Shown: positions 1-11,183 of the stretch, in pieces
Layout: every line of letters begins with the position of its first letter
How positions within the stretch are numbered: position 1 is the first letter of the stretch
From: Mangrovibacter plantisponsor
GTDB lineage: Bacteria > Pseudomonadota > Gammaproteobacteria > Enterobacterales > Enterobacteriaceae
Direction: 5' to 3'
DNA length: 64,000 nucleotides
Assembly: GCF_003182475.1 (NCBI RefSeq)
Contig: NZ_QGTS01000006.1
Span: 303,714-367,713 of the forward strand
Notes under the pieces: generated by a model
The model's database searches: none
What the model was told of the DNA's origin: nothing
What the model saw: the letters and a program-made list of their open reading frames with translations, nothing else
Translations under genes and position numbers: made by a program

Positions 1-225
1 AATTAACTAATAGAAAAACCAGTAACACATCTTCAGCCAGTTTCTGCACTTGTCTGGTTTCACAATAAAAAGTAGACATCATGCGCTGTAATTAAACTTT
101 GAAAGCTATCACAAACCCGGTGTTCTCACCCGGCCATCGCATGCGCCAGTTCTTATTCTCAATACCGGCCAGCACGACAATGAAATAAGGCCTCTTACCC
201 GGTTGGTTTATGTGAGGATTTTACA
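1..225 (+). promoter_or_regulatory. aglA upstream region with CRP-like site
   Basis: No gene seen. TTTGA-N6-TCACA at 98-113 fits the CRP consensus half-sites (TGTGA-N6-TCACA, one mismatch) and lies about 120 bases before aglA, as expected for a catabolite-controlled PTS operon. AAACCAG (16-22) and CTGGTTT (54-60) are an inverted pair that may be the end of an upstream unit. A purine-rich Shine-Dalgarno (GTGAGG, 212-217) precedes the ATG at 226. Confidence 0.55.
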
Positions 226-3167
<2,942 letters not shown>

Positions 3168-3567
3168 CCCTTCCTTTTGTTGCTTCCCGCTCGCCCGGGA
3201 AGCAACGCTCCCGAAAGCCGGATAACGGCAAACCAACTCTGATTACCCCGCCCCCAGGCAGCACAATATTTATACGGCAGATAATGCTGCAACTGCTTTC
3301 CACCGTGAAAAGAGTAACCAAAAAGAGAACCACACTCAGCATGATGCACGGGTATTATCGCTGTCTGAAAAATATACTACAAAAGCCCCAAAAACCATTG
3401 CAGCGGTTAATTAACAACATAGTGATTTAAATCAAAATGCATCTCCCCCAAAACGCGGAGAAATACCGTAAAAGACTATTAAAACTTTTCCTGGCGCCAG
3501 GTTCTGCTTCTTAGCTGCGCCACTTTGCAAGGCAACTTAAAGATGGATTTAATGTGAGGTTTCGATA
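3168..3567 (+). other. 400-base intergenic stretch after aglB
   Basis: An 11-bp perfect stem with a 6-nt loop lies at 3179-3206 (GTTGCTTCCCG / CGGGAAGCAAC), 12 bases after aglB. It has no T-run on either side, so it is a 3'-end stabiliser or weak terminator rather than a textbook one. CTGGCGCCAG near 3493 is palindromic. No gene or recognised RNA is visible in the rest. Confidence 0.5.
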
Positions 3568-3852
3568 ATGGAAACTGTGGTACAAGGCTCTAACTCACTG
3601 GGTGAATATTTTACTCTGTTACTGGATAAAACCCAGTACGACAAAGACGCTATTCTGAAAGCCAGTTATGGTTTAGCCGAGTATTATTTTGTGCATATTA
3701 CCAAAGCAACCACTGAAAAATTGGCAATCTCTTTCTATACCAAAAATATCACCGGCACCCCTTTAGTGATTGAGAACGCGGTAACTCTGTTCTTAAACGC
3801 ACTGCATGCCACCCCGCCGGTGCCATTGCCACTGGCAGAAACCCACCATTGA
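3568..3852 (+). CDS. Hypothetical protein, 94 aa
   Basis: Not recognised. The ATG follows a good Shine-Dalgarno (GTGAGG, about 10 bases upstream). The product is soluble-looking, with no signal peptide or membrane segment, and the C-terminus is proline-rich and ends in two histidines. It stands alone, 400 bases from aglB and more than 400 bases from the next gene. It could be a small stress or regulatory protein; nothing in the sequence says which. Confidence 0.55.
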   Translation: METVVQGSNSLGEYFTLLLDKTQYDKDAILKASYGLAEYYFVHITKATTEKLAISFYTKNITGTPLVIENAVTLFLNALHATPPVPLPLAETHH

Positions 3853-4279
3853 AGGTGTTCCGGCTAATGGCATACTTTACTTTGCCATAAAGTCACTTTA
3901 TGCTGGCTCACTACCTGGGGAATATATTAATCAACCACCCAATAATGAATAACATGGTTATTCCCCGGAAAGCGTAACTGCGCCAGAATTACTTTAAAAA
4001 AAAGCCCCAGAGCTGAAACAATTCAGCTTATACAATTCGCAACATTCCGGTTGCAATTTCACCCGTAAGATCATCCCCTGTTAATAAACACCGCCGGGCA
4101 GTACGTTTTGCCATACCAACGGTATTATTCGGCTGCCGTTATGCCAGCAATGGATCATAGTTCGGTCTGGCAGGTAACTGCTGGCATCTCCAGTTAATAT
4201 GGCATGAATTAAATAAATTCATAAATTGAGTGCTGCACGCTTCTTATGCATTGACCTGGTAAGCTCGCTTCGACGGCCA
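3853..4279. other. 427-base intergenic stretch
   Basis: No open frame with a good start was seen. The one feature noted is the first copy of a 24-bp repeat at 4221-4244, just downstream of the HTH gene on the other strand. Read on the minus strand it translates partly to KKRAALNL before a stop, similar to the second copy. Confidence 0.4.
4221..4244. repeat. 24-bp direct repeat, copy 1 (flanks HTH gene)
   Basis: Matches 4707-4730 at 22 of 24 bases; the shared core AGTGCTGCACGCTTCT is identical. The two copies bracket the HTH gene and its operators (4280-4606) as direct repeats. They could be target-site or att-type scars of an insertion, or two remnants of one gene end. Confidence 0.65.
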
Positions 4280-4537
4280 TTAGTCATCCTCCGAAAACAA
4301 GCTATCAATCTCATCCCAATCAGGTAATTCGTGACGTTTAGGTGTCACGTTAAACTGTAAGCCAACCGCATCAAGCAAGCGCTCGAAGATATCGAATGAG
4401 CCTGTAAAACGACCATTCTCTATTTCTGAGATAGTGACTTTGTGAATACCGGTTAGCTCCGCGAGGCGCTGCTGGGTATACCCAAGCGCTTTACGTTTCT
4501 CGCTGACCGTTTTACCGATTTCCTGTCTGCTGGCCAT
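4280..4537 (-). CDS. XRE-family HTH regulator (solitary antitoxin-like)
   Basis: DNA-binding protein of about 85 aa. The HTH of the XRE type spans about residues 5-60 (YTQQRLAELTGIHKVTISEIENGR), and a short acidic C-terminus ends SLFSEDD. The ATG at 4537 is preferred over an upstream in-frame TTG at 4549, with GGGTG upstream. It resembles HipB-like or HigA-like antitoxins, but no toxin gene lies next to it. Two near-perfect 16-bp palindromes upstream suggest it represses its own promoter. It is flanked by 24-bp direct repeats, which hints that it arrived, or was left behind, as part of a mobile piece. Confidence 0.8.
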   Translation of the reverse strand: MASRQEIGKTVSEKRKALGYTQQRLAELTGIHKVTISEIENGRFTGSFDIFERLLDAVGLQFNVTPKRHELPDWDEIDSLFSEDD

Positions 4538-4551
4538 GTAAACACCCAAAG

Positions 4552-4567
4552 TTAACTATATAGCTAA
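4552..4567. promoter_or_regulatory. Palindromic operator 1 of the HTH gene
   Basis: TTAACTATATAGCTAA, one base off a perfect 16-bp palindrome (TTAGCTATATAGCTAA). It sits 14 bases upstream of the HTH start codon. Confidence 0.7.
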
Positions 4568-4590
4568 TAAACTAACTCATAATCACAATA

Positions 4591-4606
4591 TTAGCCATAT
4601 AGCTAA
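4591..4606. promoter_or_regulatory. Palindromic operator 2 of the HTH gene
   Basis: TTAGCCATATAGCTAA, the same 16-bp palindrome with one different mismatch, centred 39 bp (nearly four helical turns) from operator 1. Two aligned sites on one DNA face are typical for cooperative autorepression. Confidence 0.7.
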
Positions 4607-4706
4607 CAATATTTTAAGCGAGACCCATAAACACGAATAACGCCACATCAGACTTATCCAAATGCCCTGTAATCATCCCATGATGCTGGAATGATAGTAG
4701 CCAGCC

Positions 4707-4730
4707 ATAAATCAAGTGCTGCACGCTTCT
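4707..4730. repeat. 24-bp direct repeat, copy 2
   Basis: Partner of 4221-4244. On the minus strand an open stretch (about 4762-4676) reads QYMNEKRAALDLWL and onward to a stop. This loosely recalls the C-terminal end of tyrosine integrases, but the match is too short to name. Confidence 0.5.
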
Positions 4731-4774
4731 CGTTCATATACTGGCCAGCCTCTTGAACCGTACCAGCTGTAAGG

Positions 4775-4922
4775 GTGATGGTGTATGCCCACGACTCAAT
4801 CGGTCTGGGCGAAGATAACCCTACTCACCAGTCTGTGGAGCAACGGGCTGATGCAGCGCGAGGTGGCTATGCGCTGAAAGGCTGTAAAGGCCAGCCGCAG
4901 GTGATTTGCATTGCCACCGCCA
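4775..4922 (+). pseudogene. Transketolase fragment with internal deletion
   Basis: The frame reads VMVYAHDSIGLGEDNPTHQ and then SVEQ, which is the transketolase pyrimidine-binding region. It then jumps straight to ARGGYALKGCKGQPQVICIAT, which in TktA/TktB lies roughly 60-70 residues later (ARGGYVLKDC in the intact enzyme). After about 50 codons the similarity ends. It is a recombination scar, not a functional gene. The organism's real tkt genes must lie elsewhere. Confidence 0.8.
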
Positions 4923-5148
4923 AAACGCACCATCAACGTGCAAAGCAAGCATCAATATTGTGCACACCGCCCGTTTTTACTTTTTCCTTCTCATAGCATT
5001 GTCCGTGGCGGCAATCTTCTTAACTAATTACTTTTCAATTAGATAAAAAAACACCGGTTGTCTGATTACGCCCTGGCACAATTCATGCAAATGTCATTTC
5101 GTTCAAGTAACTTTCCTAAAATGAATATCACTTTCAGAGAGCGAAACC

Positions 5149-6006
5149 ATGAAACTGACGCGTTTTTCCTTTGCAGCCTGTTGGGCCATGTTGGTAACCG
5201 CCAGCGCCTTTTCTACGACAGCACACAGCGCAGACTTACTGGAACGGATTAAAGAAGCGAAGGTCATGACCATCGCTACCGAAGCCCGTTACGCACCATT
5301 TGAATATGTTGAGAACAATAAAATTGTTGGCTACGACGTGGATCTGATGAATCACATTCTGGCTAAGTCGTTGCCGGGCGTGAAAGTGGATCAGTTGGAT
5401 CTCCCCTTTCAGGGCATTCTGCCCGGGCTGGATGCCAAAAAATTCGATTTCGTTATCACCGCGGTTACCGTGAATAAACAACGTGTGGATCACTTCGCGT
5501 TTACCGCTCCTATTGCTGAATCCACCGTCGCGCTACTGAAACGCGCGAAAGACAACAGCATCACCTCTCCTGACGACCTGAGCGGCAAAGTAGTGGGAAC
5601 ACAAACCGGATCCGGCCAGTTGCAGGTGCTGCAGGCTTTTGATCAGAAACTGAAAGCCAGCGGCAAACCGGGGATCAAAGAGATTAAACAATATGTCGCC
5701 TTCGACGAAGCCTATGTTGACCTGGCCAATGGCCGCCTGGATGGGGTTGCCCAGTCGCTCTCCAACCTGGGGCCGCTTATCAAAGCCCGCCCGGGTGTGT
5801 TTGCCACGCTGCCAGAAATGCTGGGGCCGAAGACCTATTTTGGTTGGGTTGGGCGTAAAGATGCCGACAGCGCTTCACTGGTCAAACTGTTCCAGGACGG
5901 CATTATCGAGGCCAACAAAGACGGCACGATGAAAGCACTGCAACAGAAATGGTTCGGCTTCACCATGAATGTTCCGGCAACACCGATGCCAGCACCGGCA
6001 CTGTGA
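5149..6006 (+). CDS. ABC transporter periplasmic substrate-binding protein (SBP_bac_3 type)
   Basis: Periplasmic receptor of a polar-amino-acid-type ABC importer. It has a signal peptide (about residues 1-28, ending TTAHSA), then a family-3 binding fold with the characteristic EARYAPFEYVENNKIVGYDV start and later GKVVGTQTGSG. Length (285 aa) is normal. First gene of an operon with two permeases, an ATPase, an amidase and a DUF1989 protein. The neighbours point to an N-carbamoyl, ureido or related nitrogen compound rather than an ordinary amino acid; this is inference. Confidence 0.88.
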   Translation: MKLTRFSFAACWAMLVTASAFSTTAHSADLLERIKEAKVMTIATEARYAPFEYVENNKIVGYDVDLMNHILAKSLPGVKVDQLDLPFQGILPGLDAKKFDFVITAVTVNKQRVDHFAFTAPIAESTVALLKRAKDNSITSPDDLSGKVVGTQTGSGQLQVLQAFDQKLKASGKPGIKEIKQYVAFDEAYVDLANGRLDGVAQSLSNLGPLIKARPGVFATLPEMLGPKTYFGWVGRKDADSASLVKLFQDGIIEANKDGTMKALQQKWFGFTMNVPATPMPAPAL

Positions 6007-6016
6007 GTACTGAGTG

Positions 6017-6676
6017 ATGCCTGCTTTTTTCACCCATTTCGCCAGCTGGCTTCCCGCCTTATTGCATGGCGCGCTAACCACCGCAGCACTCTGCCTGGTT
6101 GCCATGGTTGCCGGCTTTCTGGTGGGGATTGGCGTCTGGCGCATGTCTGGCAGCCCGGCGCGAGTCTGGCGTGGAGTGGCCCATGGATGGGTCAGTCTGT
6201 TTCGCGGTACGCCGGTGCTGGCTCAGTTACTGTTGTGCTTTTACCTTCCTTCGCAACTGGGGCTGAATCTGCCGGTGTTCCTCGCCGCAGCGGTGGCACT
6301 GACACTCAACACAGCCGCTTACCAGTCGCAAATCCTCAAGAGCGGGTTTGCCAGTATTGCTCCCGGGCAGTTGGAAGCAGCCGCAATATGTGGGCTCAGT
6401 TCCCGGCAAATTCTGTGGCGTATTCAGGTGCCGCAGGTGTTGCGCCTGACACTGCCCTCATTGTTATCAGAACTGATTGATGTGGTGAAAGCTTCTGCCG
6501 TGGTCTCTGTAATCGCACTGACTGACCTGATGCGTGTAGGCCAGCAACTGGCCTCATCCACTTACCAGCCATTACAGGTCTACCTGTCCGTTGCGCTGAT
6601 TTACCTGGCGCTGACCAGCCTGCTGGCCCTGGCTGGACGCCAGGCGGAACGCTACTGGCAGAGGGAATCACGATGA
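6017..6676 (+). CDS. ABC transporter permease (His/Glu/Gln/Arg/opine family)
   Basis: Inner-membrane permease, about 219 aa, with about five hydrophobic helices and the cytoplasmic EAA-like loop (GQLEAAAICGLSSRQILWRIQ) that docks to the ATPase. ATG at 6017 is preferred over the adjacent GTG at 6014. It overlaps the next permease by 4 bases (ATGA), so the two are probably made together as a heterodimer. Confidence 0.87.
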   Translation: MPAFFTHFASWLPALLHGALTTAALCLVAMVAGFLVGIGVWRMSGSPARVWRGVAHGWVSLFRGTPVLAQLLLCFYLPSQLGLNLPVFLAAAVALTLNTAAYQSQILKSGFASIAPGQLEAAAICGLSSRQILWRIQVPQVLRLTLPSLLSELIDVVKASAVVSVIALTDLMRVGQQLASSTYQPLQVYLSVALIYLALTSLLALAGRQAERYWQRESR

Positions 6677-7314
6677 GCGAACTGGCCAATTACCTGCCCG
6701 ATTACCTTCAGGCTATGGGTACCACATTATGGATAAGCCTGTGTGCAGCCGTGCTGGGAATGGCGCTGGGGTTTGCGTTTAACGGATTATGCCCACATCA
6801 CCCACTGGCATACCGCTTGTGGCGCGGATATGTATGGATTATTCGCGGCACACCTTACCTGGCTCAACTGGCGGTTATCTATTTTGGCCTGCCTTCTGCA
6901 GGCATTATGCTCAGTGCGGTACAGGCCACAGTACTGTCACTCACGCTCTACAGCGCCGCCTACTTCGGTGAAATTTTCCGTGCAGCATGGGGCAGCATTC
7001 CCCCGGGCCAGCGCGAAGCGGCCCTGGCTAATTCCATTTCTGGTGTGCGTTGTTTCTGGCATATCCAGGCACCTCAGGCTGTGCGTTTTGCCCTGCCATT
7101 GCTGGGTAACCAGTTCATTTTAACTATTAAAGAAAGCGCGATTGCGTCGGTGATTACCGTACCGGAACTCACCATGACCACCAGCCAGATTGTCGCCAAC
7201 ACCTACACCTATGTACTGCCGTACGCCCTGCTGATTGCCAGCTACTGGTTACTGGCGCAAGGCGTCAGCTTTTGCGTGCGCGGCCTTGGCTATGCACTAC
7301 GTACAGGAGATTAA
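6673..7314 (+). CDS. ABC transporter permease, second subunit
   Basis: Second membrane subunit, 213 aa, with the EAA loop GQREAALANSISGVRCFWHIQ. It forms the pore with the preceding permease. The stop is one base from the GTG of the ATPase gene, keeping the operon tightly packed. Confidence 0.87.
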   Translation: MSELANYLPDYLQAMGTTLWISLCAAVLGMALGFAFNGLCPHHPLAYRLWRGYVWIIRGTPYLAQLAVIYFGLPSAGIMLSAVQATVLSLTLYSAAYFGEIFRAAWGSIPPGQREAALANSISGVRCFWHIQAPQAVRFALPLLGNQFILTIKESAIASVITVPELTMTTSQIVANTYTYVLPYALLIASYWLLAQGVSFCVRGLGYALRTGD

Positions 7315-7315
7315 C

Positions 7316-8128
7316 GTGAGTAATGCATCCGCTCCAATTCTGGAAATGCACCATGTCGGGAAGGCGTTCGCCGGGAATCCGGTGCTGCGCGACATCAACC
7401 TGAGTGTTCACCCGGGCGAAATCGTCACCCTGATTGGCCCTTCCGGCTCCGGGAAAACCACCGCGCTGCGCTGCATGAATTTTCTGGAAGCTTACGACCA
7501 GGGCGAAGTGCTGATTAAAGGCCAGTTACTCGGTTATTCCGGTAACCTGCGCGGTAAAGCGCACACCGACAGCCCGGCGCTAATAGCAGAGGTGCGCCGC
7601 CCGCTGGCCATGGTATTCCAGCAATTCAACCTGTGGCCGCACATGACGGTGCTGGAGAATGTCGTCGCCCCACTGGTGCTGGGCAAAAAAATGCCGCGCC
7701 ACGCAGCAAAACACGCCGCCATGACAGCACTCAACCAGGTGGGTATGGCGCAAAAAGCCAGCGACTGGCCGGTACGGTTATCCGGCGGTCAACAACAGCG
7801 CGTAGGCATCGCCCGCGCCCTGGCGCTGGAACCCGAACTGCTGCTACTGGATGAACCCACTTCAGCACTGGATCCGGAACGTGTTGAAGAAGTGCTGGAT
7901 GTTATCCGCAGCCTGGCAAAGCAAGGTATGACCATGGTGATGGTGACCCACGAAATGGCGTTTGCCGCCCATATCTCTTCTCGCCTGGTGTTTATGGCTG
8001 ATGGCTACATAGTGGAAAGCGGCAGCCCTCGCCAGCTCTTTACTCAACCAGAAAGTGAGCGCTTACGTATATTTCTGGCACCACTGTTCCGCCGCCCTTT
8101 GCAACCTGAAGAACTGGAGTCGCTATGA
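7316..8128 (+). CDS. ABC transporter ATP-binding protein
   Basis: Cytoplasmic ATPase that drives the importer. It has Walker A GPSGSGKTT, Q-loop VFQQFNLWPH, signature LSGGQQQR, Walker B LLLLDEPTSALDP and switch histidine TH. The GTG at 7316 (reading MSNASAPILEMHHVGKAF) follows the permease stop directly and is preferred to an upstream in-frame start lying inside the permease. The end overlaps the amidase start (ATGA). Confidence 0.9.
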   Translation: MSNASAPILEMHHVGKAFAGNPVLRDINLSVHPGEIVTLIGPSGSGKTTALRCMNFLEAYDQGEVLIKGQLLGYSGNLRGKAHTDSPALIAEVRRPLAMVFQQFNLWPHMTVLENVVAPLVLGKKMPRHAAKHAAMTALNQVGMAQKASDWPVRLSGGQQQRVGIARALALEPELLLLDEPTSALDPERVEEVLDVIRSLAKQGMTMVMVTHEMAFAAHISSRLVFMADGYIVESGSPRQLFTQPESERLRIFLAPLFRRPLQPEELESL

Positions 8129-9366
8129 TTTCCTCCCCGAGCCTGAGTGCTGCTCAACACCTTGATACTGACTGGCTGGACAGCCTGCTGAGCAAGCTCT
8201 CACAATTTGGCGCACTGGATAATGGCGGTGTGGACCGCCAGGCACTGAGCGCTACCGAACTGGATGCCCGGGCCTGGCTAATTGATGAAGCCCGCTCGCT
8301 GGGTTGTGAGATTTACACCGACAGCGCCGCGAACCTGTTTTTCCGCCGCCCGGGCAGGCAAGACCTGCCACCGGTGACGACCGGTAGCCATATCGATACC
8401 CAACCCGGTGGCGGCAACTTTGATGGTTGCTATGGCGTACTGGCGGGCCTCGCCTGCCTGAAAGCGCTGAATGACGCAGGCATCACTACTGAACGCCCGG
8501 TGGAAGTTGCCATCTGGACCAACGAAGAAGGCAGCCGGTTTGCCCCCGGTGCCATGGGTTCCAGTGTGTTTACTGAACCAGACACCCTGGCGGCATTTCT
8601 GAACGTTACCGGGGAAGATGGCGTGACCTTTGCCCAGGCACTGGAGTTACACCACCAGCGCTTCCCAGGCCTTGCCCAGCGGCCCAATCGGGACATGGCC
8701 GGCTTTGTGGAATTACATATTGAGCAAGGCCCGTTACTGGAACACCTTGAGTTACCCCTGGCGGTGGTCTCGGGCATTCAGGGGGTTCGCTGGTACCAGG
8801 TACAGTGCCAGGGCGAATCTGCCCATGCAGGCACCACGCCCATGGCCTTGCGCCAGGATGCCATGCAGCTTGCCCGCAACGTAGCCAGCGCCATTGAAGC
8901 CAGCACATTAAACCCGGGCGATGACGCCCTGCGCCTGACATTTGGCCGCTGGCAGGTTACCCCGAACGCGGTCAATACCATTCCGTCCCGGGCCAGCTTC
9001 ACCCTGGATTTCCGCCACCCGGACCCGGCAGTACTGGCACAGTTTGATGCCCGCATAGCCGGGCTGGCTGGTGACCGGGTCAGTGTGGCGCCGCTGTTAT
9101 CCTGTGAACCGGTGGTATTTGCACCGCAGATAAACCAGGTGCTGAACGCCACAGCCCAGGCACTCGATATTCCCTGCACCGGGCTTCTGTCCGGCGCATT
9201 CCATGACGCCATGCATCTGGCCGGGCACTGCCCCACCAGTATGCTGTTTGTTCCCAGCCACCGTGGCATCAGCCACAACCCGGCTGAATACACCGAACCT
9301 CGTGCGCTGCATACCGGAGCCCGTGCTCTGGCAGGTGCGCTTACCGAGCTTTCTGATACTATTTAA
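8125..9366 (+). CDS. Zn-dependent hydantoinase/carbamoylase-family amidase
   Basis: Metallo-amidohydrolase of the M20-like family that includes N-carbamoyl-L-amino-acid hydrolase, beta-ureidopropionase and allantoate amidohydrolase. Metal-site motifs are visible: GSHIDTQPGGGNFDG, TNEEGSRF, ELHIEQGP, then the dimerisation segment GESAHAGTTPM and a late HDAMHLA. The length of 413 aa is typical. It is translationally coupled to the importer, so the likely job is to hydrolyse the imported ureido/carbamoyl compound and release ammonia and CO2. Which substrate cannot be read from sequence. Confidence 0.88.
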   Translation: MISSPSLSAAQHLDTDWLDSLLSKLSQFGALDNGGVDRQALSATELDARAWLIDEARSLGCEIYTDSAANLFFRRPGRQDLPPVTTGSHIDTQPGGGNFDGCYGVLAGLACLKALNDAGITTERPVEVAIWTNEEGSRFAPGAMGSSVFTEPDTLAAFLNVTGEDGVTFAQALELHHQRFPGLAQRPNRDMAGFVELHIEQGPLLEHLELPLAVVSGIQGVRWYQVQCQGESAHAGTTPMALRQDAMQLARNVASAIEASTLNPGDDALRLTFGRWQVTPNAVNTIPSRASFTLDFRHPDPAVLAQFDARIAGLAGDRVSVAPLLSCEPVVFAPQINQVLNATAQALDIPCTGLLSGAFHDAMHLAGHCPTSMLFVPSHRGISHNPAEYTEPRALHTGARALAGALTELSDTI

Positions 9367-9377
9367 GGAGTTACATA

Positions 9378-10079
9378 ATGACTACCACGACCCAATACCC
9401 GGAATGTTGTGCAAAAGATAATGGCGATGCGCTGGGCATGAATGCCACCGCAACCTCCCCAATTTCGGTTGACGGCACACCAGTAGCTGGCGAGTTATAT
9501 ACCATTCCTCCGCGCTGCGGCCGGGCCGTAAAACTGAAAAAAGGCCAGGTGATTAAAATTATCAACACCCCGGGCAGCCAGGTGTGCGATACCTGGTTCT
9601 TTAACAGTGACGACCTGAGCGAATTCGCTTCCATGGAGCACACCCGCGCGTTTATCGATAAAATCATTCCCCAACCAGGCGATGTACTGGTAACCAACCA
9701 GCGCCGCGCTATTGTGACACTGCTGACCGATACCTCACCGGGTGTGCACGACACCATGATTGCCGCCTGTGACCTGTTCCGTTATTCCAACATGGGGATC
9801 ACGGAGTACCACGACAGCTGTGCAGATAACATGCGTATGGCGCTGAACGCCATTGGCCTGCGTGCCCGCGAAGTACCGCAGCCCCTGAACCTGTGGATGA
9901 ACACGCCGGTCAACCCGGATTACACCATTTCCTGGCTGCCCACTGTCAGCGCACCGGGCGATTACGTGGAAATCCGCGCTGAACGCGACTGTGTGGCAGT
10001 AATGTCCGCCTGCCCGCAAGACATTGTGCCTATCAATGGCTGTTCACCGAAGGAAATCCAATTTACAGTAGCAGGATAA
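9378..10079 (+). CDS. DUF1989 (urea-carboxylase-associated family) protein
   Basis: Protein of 233 aa belonging to the DUF1989 family, two members of which were shown elsewhere to form the carboxyguanidine deiminase of guanidine catabolism. Family-like segments include GQVIKIINTPGSQVCDTWFFN and MEHTRAF. A strong Shine-Dalgarno AAGGAG lies before ATG 9378. Here only one DUF1989 gene exists and no urea or guanidine carboxylase is next to it; instead it follows an N-carbamoyl-type amidase. It may act as a deiminase on the same imported compound. That role is inference. Confidence 0.8.
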   Translation: MTTTTQYPECCAKDNGDALGMNATATSPISVDGTPVAGELYTIPPRCGRAVKLKKGQVIKIINTPGSQVCDTWFFNSDDLSEFASMEHTRAFIDKIIPQPGDVLVTNQRRAIVTLLTDTSPGVHDTMIAACDLFRYSNMGITEYHDSCADNMRMALNAIGLRAREVPQPLNLWMNTPVNPDYTISWLPTVSAPGDYVEIRAERDCVAVMSACPQDIVPINGCSPKEIQFTVAG

Positions 10080-10092
10080 TTTTTTTTGTTTT

Positions 10093-10110
10093 GGCCTGCC
10101 TGGGCAGGCC
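10093..10110 (+). terminator. Hairpin after the DUF1989 gene
   Basis: GGCCTGCC / GGCAGGCC, an 8-bp perfect stem with a 2-base loop (in practice 7 bp and 4 bases), followed by TTATTCATT. It is likely a weak terminator or attenuator before the regulator gene. Confidence 0.5.
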
Positions 10111-10139
10111 TTATTCATTAACTGGCAACCCATTAGCCC

Positions 10140-10733
10140 ATGAAAAAAAAGACAGACCCGAAATCAACAGGAACGCCTGCCAGCCTTGGTATGCGGTTAC
10201 GCCATGCCCGGCTGGTCAGGGAAATGACACTCAAGCAACTGGCAAGCCAGGTAAACTGCTCTGAAAGTTTTCTCTCCAAGCTGGAAAATGACGCCGCCAA
10301 CCCTTCACTGACCATGCTGCACCACCTGGCAAAAACCCTGGAGACCAGTGTTTCAGACCTGATGTCGGAAGACTGGGCGGGAGATTCCCCGGTGATGAAA
10401 CCCGCGCAACGCCACCGTAAACGCTTCCTGCAGCGCAACAAAAAAGGGGGAATCGAGCTGGAGAACCTCACCTGGCACCACAAAGGCGGGTTGCTACAGG
10501 GTGATATCCATATCATTGAACCTGGCGTGAAAAGCGATGCCTTAATTGAACACCAGGGCGAAGAAATGGGTTATGTGCTGGAAGGCATATTAGAATTGCG
10601 CATTGGTGAAGAAACCTGGCAACTGGAAGCCGGTGATTCATTCTACTTTCCCAGCCACCTGCCTCATGGCTACAGCAACCCCGGCAAAAGCGTTACTAAA
10701 GTGCTGTGGGTAAATACACCAGTGACATTCTGA
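10140..10733 (+). CDS. XRE-cupin transcriptional regulator
   Basis: HTH of the XRE type (about residues 15-70, EMTLKQLASQVNCSESFLSKLEND) joined to a C-terminal cupin barrel (about 115-190, HQGEEMGYVLEG and AGDSFYFPSHLPHG) that senses a small ligand. This is the PuuR-like architecture, 197 aa. It lies last on the strand of the importer-amidase-DUF1989 genes and probably controls them. There is no strong ribosome site before ATG 10140. Confidence 0.85.
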   Translation: MKKKTDPKSTGTPASLGMRLRHARLVREMTLKQLASQVNCSESFLSKLENDAANPSLTMLHHLAKTLETSVSDLMSEDWAGDSPVMKPAQRHRKRFLQRNKKGGIELENLTWHHKGGLLQGDIHIIEPGVKSDALIEHQGEEMGYVLEGILELRIGEETWQLEAGDSFYFPSHLPHGYSNPGKSVTKVLWVNTPVTF

Positions 10734-11183
10734 CCAGGGGCTGGCTTAGCCCCTATGTAATGGTGGTGTATATTCATAGCAAAGCACCGCGGCCAGATAT
10801 AATTATTCGCAAATATTTTTATTAAAATACACTTCAATAAGCGCAATCTTAATTTGCCCCTGGCGTGGCGCCCGGCACCCTTCACGCCCGCCAGCACACA
10901 GCGAAAGTATCAAGCTTCCAATACAATATAAAGCAAGACAAAAACCTTAAAACATACAAGCATAACACCACGAACCAGAACAAAACGCCAAAAACCAGAC
11001 AAGCAGCTTCACTACGACCGACCACTACCAATTTCTGTTGGTCATATTTTTTCCCCTGCCACGTTATAATCACCTGCTTTTCAAAATAATTTTAACTAAC
11101 TGGCTGGGAATTATTCCCTGCTGCACGGCTACATCTGTTCTGTATAGCCGGATTATATTTTTCTGTGACAAGGAAACACCACG
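10734..11183. other. 450-base intergenic stretch
   Basis: AGGGGCT / AGCCCCT at 10736-10754 (7-bp stem, 5-base loop) directly after the regulator gene looks like a transcript end without a T-run. The rest is A-rich (about 10900-11010) with no believable gene. It leads into the M48 protease gene, whose Shine-Dalgarno AAGGAA precedes ATG 11184. Confidence 0.45.

Noticed and set aside
3179..3206. Rho-independent terminator after aglB
   Set aside because: The stem is strong but no T-run follows on either strand, so it was noted only as a hairpin.
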